A stretch of 64,000 bases of DNA, from assembly GCA_028583605.1 (NCBI GenBank), contig CM053332.1:11644442-11708441 (forward strand), read 5' to 3'. Positions 45,260 through 56,589 of this stretch are shown here, piece by piece (within the stretch, counting starts at the first letter, position 1; every line of letters starts with the position of its first letter). The notes beneath the pieces were generated by a model. The model was not told the origin of the DNA. It saw only the letters and a program-made list of their open reading frames with translations, and did not search any database. A program made the position numbers and the translations under genes. The DNA comes from Dastarcus helophoroides (taxonomy: Eukaryota > Arthropoda > Insecta > Coleoptera > Bothrideridae).

Positions 45260-45600
45260 AAAAAGGTCGCACGTCTGGAAAGTTAAGTTCTATCAAGTGC
45301 AAAGCCAAGAAAATTAAGGGGGCTGCAGCTCCCCAGCCAGCCCCCTGGTTCACGAATTTCTTGTTTTTGTTTTGCTTTTTCTTGTCCGTGTTTTGTTTGT
45401 GATGCAAGAAGAAGACAAGAAATTCGTGACAAAGAACAAGACAAGACAAGAAGTTCTTTTAGCAAGAGGAAGATTTTTTATCAAAAAATTAGCAAGAAGT
45501 AAGATTTCTTGTTTTTTTTTTCAATTTTTTCCTAAAATAATCTCTCAAACACTCTTTTTGAATACACAATTCCTTACAAGGCGCCCCTCTCAAATTTGAA
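45260..45600. repeat. CAAGA-rich hairpin region
   Basis: TCACGAATTTCTTGT (45350-45364) pairs exactly with ACAAGAAATTCGTGA (45415-45429) around a 50-base loop. The flanks are rich in CAAGA/CAAGAA runs, and a GC-rich word GGGGGCTGCAGCTCCCC precedes it. It may be the end of an unclassified element. Confidence 0.5.
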
Positions 45601-47229
45601 GTTCCAGAAAACATCAACATTAAAAGAAAAAGTTCAAAGTTAAGTTTTTTCTCAACATGATACTATTTATCTATTCGAAATTTAAGAAAAAATTTAGTTT
45701 TTCTTTAAATTTTGATAATTTTTGCTCAGAAATTTTGAACGTTTACCCACCTTTTTAATTTTATTCTCCAAATTTCAATTTTCATTTCGACATTATTTTT
45801 TTTTTCGAAATTAGAATTTTGACCAGAAAATTTTGATTTAGACCGGATTTTTTCGTAAACATTTTGACTTAAATACACTTCTTAAAATAATGCTAGCTGA
45901 AATTGTCAAATTATTTTTGAAGTCATCCTATACATTCATTATCAATAATAATCACATAAGTTTGTTGTTCTGTGATTTTGGTATATTACTTTTATTAGAT
46001 TTAACATAAGGTTGTAATATTTCTAGGTTATGGTAGCATTATAATTTGACGGTGATATTGAGAAGCTCACCATTATTTTTTATACTAATTTATTAGATGA
46101 TAATCTAATTCGATTAAAACTATATTTGAACTGTATATTACGTTTTCAAAAGATAAATTCATAAGTTGAATCTGCACATTTTACAGAAAAAAACCTTATT
46201 TCTAAAGCTTTAAGAACATTTTGTTGCAGGTAGAAGTAATACCTGCAATTTGTAACAGCTCTTATCGTAAGGAGCTTTAAACAAAAAGTAAAAGAAAATA
46301 TAAACGTTTAGACTGTTTGGTCGATTTCCTCAACTGCGGGTAATTTTAAGGTTTCCAAGCTTTGGTCTGCTAAAATATTACTAAAATGTCCAAAATTACA
46401 AGGTATTAAACAAATTTGAACGCATGTTACAATTTGAGGTTTATACTAATTGTAACACTTATTTTCTAATCGTAAACAGATTTGGTTAATAATTACGTAA
46501 TTATTATTAAGTCAATAAAAAATAAAATAAAAAAATCCCATATTCCACATGGCTTAAATGTCGTTTTTTACAAAATATTGGAACAAAGCATATTTCATCC
46601 ATCCACCTGAATTTCATCTGTAAATCTGGGTCACTGAATATTTAATTGCACCATCAATGGCCCAGCCTAATTAGTCTATCGATAGCGTAATTAGATTTCT
46701 GCATTGCCAAAATGGTGTTGACTATAGGTCTGTTTGTGTTTGCGATATATCATTCAAGAAGATTCCGACCTAGCTACTGATTAAGTAATGAAGTCTGTTA
46801 TTGTTGGCTGACGACTAAATCCTCGATCCGAGATGCAAATTCGCCTGGACGGCGTTGATAAGTTGGCTCGCTTTATAACTAGTATAAGGGGGCACAAGCT
46901 GAGACCGTAATCGACCATTACGGCCGGCGTGAATCGCTGACGATGTTTTATTTAGCATAATTGCGGATAATGCATCTCGAGCTCGGTCCTGAACTTCCAA
47001 CACTTCATCGATCAAATTTCCATCGGATTTCGCTGGCGCTTGCCCGTCAGATTATTCTTATAAAATCATAAACCTGTTTGTGATTACGACAGCAATAATA
47101 AAAGAGAAGCGCACGCCATTTAGAAAACGTAAAAGTCTATTTTAATTTTTCGAGACTGATACTTTAATTTTGAAATAAAAGGCTAAGTTACACTATGACA
47201 TGGTCCATTGATTTTTCTATAGATTTTCC
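45601..47229. other. intron; degenerate repeat then possible regulatory DNA at 46600-47050
   Basis: 45601-45890 is degenerate AT-rich repeat. 46600-47050 is richer in G+C with few repeats, including GACCGTAATCGACCATTACG and TGATAAGTTGGCTCGC. A minus-strand open frame at 46815-47015 has no recognisable domain. It is a candidate enhancer by composition and position 1 kb upstream of an exon, weakly supported. Confidence 0.3.
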
Positions 47230-47780
47230 TTAAACTCCTGCCAGATGTCACTAACAGTCTTACATATTTATCTGCAAAATATAAAGACTCGCGCCGGTGT
47301 CAAAGCCGAGATATTTATTTAATGTCAAACTTACTATTTTCAATTTGTAAGGTATAAACGAATAAACGTATTTGAAGAGGTTTTATTTATTCTCGCCAAA
47401 CCGTTCTACAGATTTTGATAAAAAAGTAATATCTTATGTAGGATAATATTGTGAATGAAGTAGTAAAATATGAGGATTTTTAGCGGTACCAAAATTATAA
47501 TCTTACGAAATTTCGATGCTTCATTCCTCATGTTAGGAAAACATCTTGAAGTAGTGACAAGATAGCAGCTATAGTACTTCTTCTAGATGCCTTTGGTTTC
47601 ATCTGCGTCTCGGAAATCCAACAAATAAGTAGTGTAGTGTTGTCAGCTCACAGAATCTACTGCAAAGCGGCTTAAAGATTTGCATTATTACATCCAGGAC
47701 TACAGTCTTTACTCAAAATTGACTAGTGCACTTTTTAGCGATATCGAAGCTCCAGTGACAGCCCGAAAAGTTTAAATTAC
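47230..47780. repeat. dispersed repeat copy related to 30020-30440
   Basis: Shares ordered words with 30040-30300, including TTATGTAGGAT, GAAAACATCTTGAAGTAGTG and a CTC/GGAAATCCA stretch. Class unknown. Confidence 0.4.
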
Positions 47781-47994
47781 CAGTTGAAGATGTCATTTTT
47801 TTTTCAAAATAGAAAAACATAATCACATCACATCTATCTTCTCTCAAAATTAATAACATTATGAAACAACCTGTAGATTTCATTTTTGTGTCTCTGTAAT
47901 TGGTATTTATTTTCAATTAACACACGTCACTATTAATATTTCGTTATTAGTTAAAGTACAAAATCGTATTATTGATCAAATCTTTTATTTTCAG

Positions 47995-48065
47995 CGGTGG
48001 CAAGTTCATTAGTACGGGTGAGAAGATCCGTCTGCCAGATGATGTCACAATGGGCTACATAATCG
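47995..48065 (+). CDS. fng: fringe internal exon (PDDVTMGY exon)
   Basis: The exon encodes GGKFISTGEKIRLPDDVTMG followed by YII, with a split serine codon at the start and one base (G) of a glutamate codon at the end. The acidic PDDVTMG motif is conserved in Fringe proteins and falls in the region of the proposed catalytic base in the vertebrate Manic fringe structure. The acceptor is TTTTATTTTCAG at 47994 and the donor is GTGAGT at 48066. It is separated from the next exon by only 451 bp, in contrast to the 45.4-kb intron before it. No in-frame stop or frameshift is present, and codon use is ordinary with far higher GC than the surrounding intron. Together with its neighbours this is a functional-looking host gene segment. 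Confidence 0.95.
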
Positions 48066-48516
48066 GTGAGTATGTTAGTAATTGAGGAAATGTCAATTGA
48101 ATTAAATGGGACAATTACAATCAACTATACAGACAAACGAAACAAAATAGGTGAACAAACGAACTGCACTCAGTTAACTTTCTTTGAACTTTCAGTTAAT
48201 TTAATATAAACTTCTCGTCGCAATCAATAACGATGTAAGTTTTGTTTAGATTATTAATTTACTACCCTCTATTAAAGTGATAAGTTCTTAAAAAAATAAT
48301 ATTGTAGTATTTCTCCTAACTTTTAGCACCTTCCGCACTTAGACATATTTGGAAGGGTAATTAGTTTATAGTCCAAAACAAAGTTTTTGGTCGAAGCCTT
48401 GTATCAAGTTCGTTACGGGCTAAAAGCTTGTAACAAAATGTTATCCTCAACCTACATTATCCGCTGACTTAATTAATACCGTAATTACTTATCCACCCAC
48501 TAATGTCTTGTTTCAG

Positions 48517-48611
48517 AGCACTTGCTCAAGAAACCTCTGACCGTGGTCAACCAATTTCATTCGCATCTAGAACCGATGAAGTTCATTAGAAGGGACATGC
48601 TCCAGGATCAG
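48517..48611 (+). CDS. fng: fringe internal exon (HSHLEPM exon)
   Basis: The exon completes a glutamate codon and then encodes HLLKKPLTVVNQFHSHLEPM and KFIRRDMLQDQ. The histidine-rich stretch FHSHLEPM is strongly conserved in insect and vertebrate Fringe proteins and lies in the C-terminal half of the catalytic domain. The acceptor TGTCTTGTTTCAG ends at 48516 and the donor GTAATT starts at 48612. The exon is 95 bp (two bases plus 31 codons) and ends in phase 0, which fits the phase-0 start of the exon at 58620. No disabling mutation is seen. Confidence 0.95.
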
Positions 48612-48916
48612 GTAATTATCCATATTTAGAGTTAATTGCAGCGGTTAATTCTTCGCCTGCCTCCGCATCGTACATTATGTCTGTTTTATATGTTTTCTTG
48701 ACTTAATTTATGTACCTACACGTCAGTTAATAGACAAAGAAATGTGCCCGCTTAAAATAATTATCGGTGATGAATGATGACTAGTACAAAGACTTCCGCC
48801 GCTTTAAATGAATTACCTGCTCCTTAAAATGTTAACTTGAACAATATAGTTATAATTTGGTACTTCAGCAATTCATGCATGTGATGCTTCGATAAAAGTT
48901 GGTTATTTTTTTAATA

Positions 48917-49190
48917 CAGTAAAACTCTATAACGGTAAGAAATAATTGACTGGAGAGACCCTCTTGAGGAGTGACCGTTTTGGAGGGAAAAAGTCAAACA
49001 GATAAACTAGTTTATCAAGAAAAAAATGACCGCTGTCGAATAAGCGCTATTAGGGGTAGCCGTTAAGGGTGGTTTTAGTCTAATGTGATGTGCGGCAAAT
49101 AAGAGGCGAGATTTTCTTTTTAAAGTGGCGGCCCCTAAGCATGGGGTAGGCAGGATTTGTTTCAGAGGGAGGCAACATTCATACTGAAAA
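48917..49190. mobile_element. possible pogo-like MITE terminus
   Basis: CAGTAAAACTCTATAACGG follows a TA dinucleotide at 48915-48916 and resembles pogo-type ends (compare CAGTAATAACCCGTTTAAC at 35179). The opposite end is not clear. Confidence 0.35.
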
Positions 49191-49551
49191 GTCGATGAGC
49201 CGAAATTTCCAAAAAAATTTAATAGAAAAGTCGAAATTTCCAAACATATTTTTACTTTTTATTTAAATATTGATACAAATATTGAAAACAATCTTTAAGA
49301 AAAAAAGCTTGAAGAGAATAAATGAATTTTAAAAAATAAATCGAGATTAATAGGAAAAGATGAATTTAGGGAAGGTTTCAAATTTCTAAACATATTTGAC
49401 ATGTGGTTATACTTTTTTATTTATAAATTCTGACATGACCTTGAAATTTTGTAAATAATGTTGAAATTTCCCAATAAATATTTTGTATGTAAACAACCGT
49501 TTATTACAAAAATATCAAACTGTAACATTTGAAAAGACAAAGTAAAATCTA

Positions 49552-51221
49552 TAGGGGAGACTGGGATATTGTGAAGCGACTTTTTATGTTGGCTCAGAAC
49601 ATGCAAAAAAATATTTTTTTCTAAAAATTTCAGAGCTTGAATTTGTAGTACAACTAATAATCTCTCTTTGGGTCGCAGCAATTTGGTCAAATTGTATTAA
49701 ATTATACAACTTATAACAATTGGCGCCAAAATTGCATTTTTGCGATTTTGAAAAATGTCAGGGAATTACGGACCCCTTTATAAATCGATTGAAAATGGAA
49801 AAATGTAGTAGAAAAACCTTCTTGTTTTTGGTTCAGAATGCAGACTGCAGATGCAGAAGATTTATTATGAAAAAGAAACAAAGTGAAGTGGAGTGACAAA
49901 TGGCAATGAAAATCAGTTCGAAACGAAATTATTATTTTACCAAAAAACTATTAGCAATTGCCGAAAAATAATGCTGGGCTGAAAATTTGCATGAATAATC
50001 ACTTATATGCATCAAATACACGAAATTTGTTTCTGAAATGTAAAGAATTGATTGATCCACAATTCCATGACAAAACTGGTCCGCAATTCCCCGAAGGTCA
50101 TTTTTTACAATATGGCAGCATATGAGTAAAACAATACAAACTTCATGCAAAACTTCATGTTCCTCTCGAAGACTCAAGGTTCCGCTAATATTATGAAGAT
50201 CTTTACCGGAGTTGGTTCTCCAAAAGTCTGGTCAAATTAGAGGAAACTCTGAAGTGAAAAAAAAATCTCGAAGTATCCCATTTCTATTTGGTATCGAAGC
50301 GAGGTAACGGTTCGTGTAAACAAGTCGAGTACTGAAGGGAAAATGAGCATGAGCTTAGCATGAGGCGAGCCGACGACAGTTATTTGTAGCCTTCAACCAC
50401 TGTTACAGCCGATTTCATAATGGATTTAAAGTGAAGTTTAACTTTAAAGTCCATTTTAACTGTCAAATCTAATTTCATAAACAATTTTTAAGCTTTAAAG
50501 TCGACTTTAACTTAAAAGAAGGAATTGTCCATTTTAAATTTTAAAATGCACTTTAAGTATAAACATAACCTTATATTTTAACCTCTCCTGTTATTAAGAG
50601 CAAGTGATTCTGTTATAAAAAATTAGGTTTTCCTCTTCGAGCTCCAGTTCATCTACTTACACTTCGTAAGTGTATATCTACTTACGAAGACCAAAAGTAT
50701 ATAACAATAGAAAAGATTATTTCGTCGATTACGATGATGTAAGCTTTTTTGAACGATTTCGTTTAACGAAAAATACTGTTCAGTCTTTATTGCAATAAAT
50801 TGAACATTTAATTAAACTGCCAACGAATAGGTATAATACATTATACAAGATAATATGAAATTTTTAATGATTGTTAACTTATTACAGAGGCGGAGCTATC
50901 CAACCCCTGCATCAACTACTATTGACTTTAAGGTTCTATCCATCAGGCAAAATGCAAATTGCTGTAGCTGACCTCTGAATCATATAAAATCTTTGTATTT
51001 CACAGAAACAGCAGTAGCAACCTAACTTTAGATTTGCTAAAGTTCGCTTTAGTTAAAATCTGATTATGAAATTGCCAGAAAATTTAAAGTTAATTTTAGC
51101 TTAAAGTGCACTTTAGTTAAAGCAACTTTTAGCTTGCGATTATGAAATCGGCTGTTAGAGAAAAAAATATGAAGCTGGTCCGCAATTCCCCGTGGTCCAG
51201 GATACCCCAGTCTCCCCTACA
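49552..51221. mobile_element. element with TAGGGGAGACTGGG ends, containing a nested Harbinger
   Basis: TAGGGGAGACTGGGATAT near 49552 is mirrored by ATACCCCAGTCTCCCCTA ending at about 51221. No clear target duplication. The words CAAAACTGGTCCGCAATTCC and CTGGTCCGCAATTCC at about 50070 and 51175 form a direct repeat on either side of the nested insertion. It encodes no protein. Confidence 0.5.
50406..51154 (+). mobile_element. PIF/Harbinger derivative
   Basis: The ends CAGCCGATTTCATAAT and inverted ATTATGAAATCGGCTG are flanked by TTA on both sides (50403-50405 and 51155-51157), the 3-bp target of PIF/Harbinger. Subterminal AACTTTAAAG and CTTTAAAGT words repeat in both orientations. At about 50715-50835 the + strand reads DYFVDYDDVSFFERFRLTKN and TVQSLLQ, a stop, then IEHLIKLPTNRYN, which matches the N-terminal region of Harbinger transposases. 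The catalytic part is deleted. Confidence 0.75.
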
Positions 51222-51414
51222 TTTAACAATACATATTAACGTTAGCTAGCCGCGCTCATACGTCTCAAATGAATGGTCCAGAATGAATGCTTAATCCCAG
51301 CGCAAACGCATTTGGGTTCCTCGCTAGAATTTGTCCGTCATCAATCCTAAAACCTCGACTTCCCAGATCATCACTGACCTTGTGCGAGAACCCCGAAACC
51401 CTCGGTTGCCATAG

Positions 51415-52550
51415 TTGAAAAAAAAAGACGAACTTTCTAGAAACAAATGAATTTTGGGAAGTCAAAATTTCTATTTTTATCATGATTTTTTCTTTTTTAT
51501 TTGTAAATTCTAACGTAACCTTGAAATTTCGTAAAAAATGTTGAAATTTCCCAAGAAATATTTTTTTGTTACAATATCTGACAAAATAAACGAAATTTGG
51601 GAAATAAAAACGAGAAATTTTTTAGAGAAGAGCGAATTTAAGAAAATTTTGAAATTAATAAAAATATTTTTCTGCCAATTGTATTTTTTTATTTGTAGAT
51701 TTTGTCATAAACTTAAAACTTTTGAAGAAATATTTTTTATTACAATTTCGACCTAATTTTGAAAAAAAAAAAGACAAAATTTCTCTAAAAGGACCAATTT
51801 GGATAAGAATTTAACGTATTAAATTATTGATCTTATTTTTTTTACTTTTTCATTTAAAGTTTGAGATAACTTTTTCCAGAAAAAGTTGAATTTTTCCAAG
51901 AATATTTTTATTAATTTTGAATAAATAAACAAATTTCGCAGCAGGAACAGAAAATATAGAAATTCGAGATAAAAGTTGAAATTTTCGGTAAAAGTCTTAA
52001 GTTTAAAAAAATGAAATCATCTCGAAAATACGCATTACATAAAAAAAGAGGGAAGTTCTCAAAGGAAGTCAATTTTATGAAAAACAGTTTTCTTTGAGAA
52101 CACATTTTAGAGAACAAAAAAACAATCTGCAAAAATCGCTAAACGGAAGAAAAAACAAATTTGGAAGCTTCGAAAAACTTTAGAAAAAGTCAAACTTTAA
52201 TAAGTAAAATGAATTCAAGCAAAATTTGGAAAAAGTTGAATTTTAAGAATGGGTGAAATAATTTCAAAAGGCGAATGTTGTAAAAGAAAACTCCAAATTA
52301 CGGGAAATGTGTCAAACTTTAAAGAAAGTTAAATTTGTCAGAGAAAGCAGAATTTAAAAAAAAAATTCGACGAAAAAATCGAAATTCCTAGAAACATTAT
52401 AAAATATTGAGTCTGAGAATAAAAATCGAAATTTCGAGGAAAACCAATTTTGAGAAACAAGTCGAATTTTCTAGAAGATGAAAAATGTTTCGTTAAACCT
52501 AATATCTTAGCAGATTTGGGAAATTTTCAAAAGATTAATCTCGAAAACAA
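51415..52550. repeat. degenerate AT-rich repeat block
   Basis: A-rich and T-rich words mixed: GTTGAAATTTCCCAAGAAAT, AAGTTGAATTTT, GTCGAATTTTC. No gene. Confidence 0.5.
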
Positions 52551-52552
52551 AA

Positions 52553-53030
52553 ACTGATATACAAATTGTCGCCTGAAGAAAGATTAAAAAACACAACAGA
52601 GGTTCCTCTAACCCGTTTCGATAGCCAAGCTATAATCTTTAGATAGACACTAACACCTAATCCTAAAATTAACCCTTATATACTAATATTCACTTCGTGC
52701 ATAATCGACCGCGTCCGAACGCACATGCGCATCTAATCATGCACTTTGTAGTATCACAATTCCTTATCTATCAAACTTAATCATTTTTACCAGAGATGAG
52801 TGGCCTAAAGGCCCAGCGCAACCTTTCATAATGTTTTCACGAAGTGAATGTTCTTAATAAATAAGGGTTAATCCTAGGATTAGGTGTTAGCATCTCTCTG
52901 AAGATGATAGCTTGGCTATCGAAACGCGTTAGAGCAACCTCTGTTGTATTTTTTAATCTTTCTTGGTTTTCAGGGGACAAGATTTGTATTTCAATTTTCG
53001 AAGATAATCAAGGACTAGTCCGTTCCACCA
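52553..53030. mobile_element. family B element, longest copy, with hammerhead
   Basis: Inverted arms with a second inner inverted pair (CACCTAATCCTAAAATTAAC versus GTTAATCCTAGGATTAGGTG). The centre, 52690-52850, contains TTCCTTATCTATCAAAC and GGCCTAAAGGCCCAGCGCAAC, which also occur next to the Penelope GIY-YIG fragment at 40938-41000. That shared centre ties the inverted repeats to the Penelope element. Confidence 0.75.
52894..52934 (+). ncRNA. hammerhead ribozyme motif, family B, best copy
   Basis: Stem I CTCT (52894-52897) with AGAG (52931-52934). Core CTGAAGA 52898-52904, extra T 52905, stem II GATAGC (52906-52911) with GCTATC (52915-52920) and loop TTG. GAA 52921-52923, self-complementary ACGCGT 52924-52929, T 52930. 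All core residues are present. The stem III sequence can pair with a second copy of itself, as in dimeric hammerheads known from Penelope-like elements. Confidence 0.72.
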
Positions 53031-53039
53031 AAATTATTG

Positions 53040-53450
53040 CTTTAAGATCCGAATTTAAACATAAAATTTGATGTTTCTGCAGTGAGTCGAACTTACGAAA
53101 AAAATCCGCAATTTAGAACAAAGTTGAAAAAATGAACTTTATAAAAAAGTCAATTTTGGTGATTATGTACAAATTTTCAAAAAAAAAGAGAAAAATACTG
53201 AGAAAAGAGTCCAATTTTAAAAAAAGAAAATTTTCACACAAAGTCGATTTTTGAGAAGAAAATAAAAAAGATGAATTTTAAAAAAAAGTGAGGAGTTCCT
53301 AAAGAAACTGAAATTGTAAACAAATGATGAAAATGAAATCGAAATTCCGAAAAAAAAAAACGAATATAGAGAGAAGAGCAAAAATACAGTCGAGATTTCG
53401 AAAAAACGGTGAATTTTAAAATAATATCTAAATTCTGCGATAAAAGTTTT
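53040..53450. repeat. degenerate A-rich repeat block
   Basis: A-rich orientation (AAAAAAGTC, GAAATTCCGAAAAA). It lies just outside the hAT element, whose interior is T-rich. Confidence 0.45.
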
Positions 53451-53566
53451 CCCGACTGAATACATGTTTTTGCGTGATTGCATGAGACGGTGAAGGAGAA
53501 GGGGGCTGCCCGATTATGACTAAGTCTATGTACTCAAGCGCTGTCAAATAAGTCAATACCTTAGTT

Positions 53567-55782
53567 CAGGGGTAGGCAAACTTTTAAGCCAAAAGAGCCA
53601 ACTGCCCTAAGAAAATTGGTTTCGGGAATTTCAAAGAGCCACAAATTTTTACTTCTGATGTTACATTTTATTTTAAAATTAAATCAGATAAATCAGACGA
53701 AATATGGGACTCCAACTCATGTAATCAAACGAAAACATATACAGCCCAAAAGACCTTTTATTTCTCAAAATTTAGAGCTTTATTTAAAAATTTGCCTTTT
53801 TCTGGTAAATCCGATTTTTTTTAGCTTTTCTCTATATTCGTATTTTTTTTAACTATGTATTTTGTTCTTAAAATTAGATTTTTTTCCTAAATCTTCCCCT
53901 ATTTTCAAAACTCGACAATCTGTGAAAATGTTTACTTTTTTCTAATTCGACTTACTGGAAGATTCGACTTATATCCTAAAAAATCATCTGTGGATTTTTT
54001 AATAAAAAAAGTTAAAATTTGAAGTAATAATTTGGAGATGTTAAATAAAATAGTTTTTGAAGATTTCGACCTTCTTCTCAAATTTTCGTTTTTCGAAATT
54101 AAGATCTATTCTTAAATTTAGATGTATTCTTAAATTTGACTTTTCCCCAAAATTAAATTTTTTTGACTTTGTTCCAAGTTGCGACTTTTCTCTCAAAATT
54201 TCTATTCTTTTTAAATTACGTTTCTTTTCCAAATTTCATCACTTTCTCCAAATATTGACTTTTACTGAACTTTAAACTTTTATTTATTTTTTGGAAATTT
54301 CGACCCATTTCGCAAAATTCCGAAATTCCAACTTCTAACTGAAAATTCGACATTTTATCATGTTTCTGCAAGCTGCGATTTTATCGACGAAATTTATCCA
54401 TTTTCTACAATGTTTGACTATCTAAAAACGTGATTTTGTTCGTAAAATTTGACTTTCTCTGGGAAATTTTGACCTATTTTTAAAGTTCAGCACTTTTACC
54501 CAATTTTCTCAAAATTTTTATGAAAATTTAAAGTTTTCTTTTTATTCGTCTTGTTCTCGAAATTTTAAATTAATTCTCCAAGTTTAATTTTCTCTGAAAA
54601 ATTGCAAATTATTTATTTGCTTCTTCTCTGAAAACTTCAACTTTTTAAACTTCGACAATTTTTTTGAAGCTTTCAATTTTTTACAATTTCTCTTTTCGAG
54701 ATTTTACAATTTTTCACAAAATTCAAATTTGTCTAAGAATTTTAGGTTTTCAATTTGTGCTGGGTTTCAATCTATTGTCAAAATTCAACGTTTTTTTTCT
54801 AAAAATTTGCTTTTTTGAGAATTTTTGACAAATTCATATTTTTCGAAATCTCTTTTTTACAAAATTCCTATTTTTCCGATAATATCAACTTTTATTTCGA
54901 ACGAAATTCATCTATTTTCAAATCTCAACATTTAATTTTTTTTTCTTAAAATTTGACTTTCTCTGACCTTTTTTTAAAGTTTAACTCTTCTCTAAATTGG
55001 AAGTTTTATCAACATTATCTTTCCTTTCAAAATTATTTTCTCAAAATTCGATTGGCTGAAAATTTTTAGTTTTTTATTTCGTGTTGATTTCGAAATTTCA
55101 AATTTAATTTTCTCTGGAAAATTGCAAATTTTTATCGAAATTTGGAACTTTTCTTAAAATGTTGATTGTCCTTTACCTTGAAAATTTTCCTAAAATTTGA
55201 CTTTTTTCTACTTCTCTGAAAAACTTCGATTTTTTTAAAGACCGACACTTTTTTAAGCTTCCAGTTTATTTTTACAATGTATCTTTTATTTAAAAATTTC
55301 AGGTTTTTAAATTTGTTTTGGGTTTCAATATATTTTCGAAATTCGACGTTTTTTTCTGAAATTTTGTCCTCATTTGAGAACTTTGGACAAATTCATTTTT
55401 TTTAAATCTCTTCATTTTTCCCAATTTTTATTCGAAATCTCTTCCTTTTTCTTAAAATTTGGCTTTTTTCCGAGAAATGTTGACCTTCTTTTAAGTTAAA
55501 ACACTTTTCTCGACATTTTCTTGGACTTTTCTTTCGAAATTATTCTATAAATTGTCTCGAAATTCGAATTTATCTGAAAATTTGGATTATTTTTTAAATC
55601 GTCTTGTTTTTGAAATTCCAAATTGATTCTTAAAATTTAACTTTCTCTGGAAAATTGTAAATTTTTTTTCGAAATTTAAAAGTTTTTCTTAATATTTTGA
55701 CTTTTTCCTGGAAAGTCGAGAGCCGCAATTTTCTTTTAAAAGGGCCGCATGCGGCTCGCGAGCCGCGGTTTGCCGACCCCCG
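53567..55782. mobile_element. non-autonomous hAT element packed with degenerate repeat
   Basis: Left end CAGGGGTAGGCAAACTTTTA, right end the inverse of CGGGGGTCGGCAAACCGCGG. The flanks are a perfect 8-bp duplication CCTTAGTT (53559-53566 and 55783-55790). These are classic hAT ends and target size. AGAGCC words follow each end (AAAGAGCCAACTGCC; AGAGCCGCAATTTTC). There is no transposase: from about 53760 to 55735 the interior is T-rich degenerate repeat with words AAATTTCGAC and TTTTTCTCAAAATTT. Confidence 0.88.
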
Positions 55783-55790
55783 CCTTAGTT

Positions 55791-56589
55791 TAACTATGTC
55801 CAATGCGTGAGACGAAAATAGATCAACGAATTAACATCAAGTTTCTCGGGAAATTGGGAGAAAATCCAGTGGTTTATGAAGGTCGGGATGGCTCATATTC
55901 ACTCACCTACACTTGACAGAGAACGGATGGATGTTGCATTATAACAACACGGTGTTGACTGTTGGTCAATTTTTGATGTCAAAGGACACTCTCCTGTGCT
56001 TCCTCACCTCCTTGTTTCTTGCGATATCTTTCTTTCCCCAAAGTTAATAATCAAAGGTGCCCATTTCTGGATGTTGTTTTAAGTTGATCACTTGGGGAAG
56101 TTCCAAGGTTGCCCTTCAAGTTAGGTGCATCATTGAAGCATTGCATCGAGTTAGGAAGGACTTATTTTGAAAGTCTATAAGATTAATTTGATTGTAATAT
56201 TTAATACGTGGTTGAAAAAGAAAAAGTCTCGTTATCTAATTGTCGCCCTTTGTGTATGAAATAAACAACATATGGTCTTACGTATTTATTATTAAATACA
56301 CAGAAAGACGCACAAAAAAGAAGGGATATAAAAAATCTCAAATTTTTTGGATAATCATAGATTATAGATAGAAATAACAAAAATCAGACTAGAGCTCCAA
56401 CTTTCTAGTTTTCAAATGTTGAAATCAAAATGTTCTAGCTTCAGCGTTTTTTACTAATCATAAGAAACCATTACAAATATTTGTTTATCTTTAAAAGGAC
56501 AGATACTTTTTTATAACCTTCAATGATCTTGTCATATCCTCGAAAGTCTAGATAATTTAATACTCTTTAATTTGGATTTGAAAATTTGC
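55791..56589. other. intron sequence with no recognised gene
   Basis: Single-copy-looking, moderate GC at 55800-56170. No supportable site. Confidence 0.3.

Larger units (their letters stand above)
2549..47994 (+). other. fng: 45.4-kb fringe intron
   Basis: Defined by the GTAAGT donor at 2549 and the TTTTCAG acceptor ending at 47994, which join a split serine codon. It holds most of the mobile elements in this window and no other host coding exon that I recognise. Inserted elements on both strands (Transib and LINE fragments on +, mariner and Penelope fragments on -) show no obvious orientation bias. Confidence 0.9.

Noticed and set aside
46815..47015. 66-codon minus-strand frame in a GC-richer region
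   Set aside because: The peptide is not recognised and there is no splice or codon evidence; more likely regulatory or neutral DNA.
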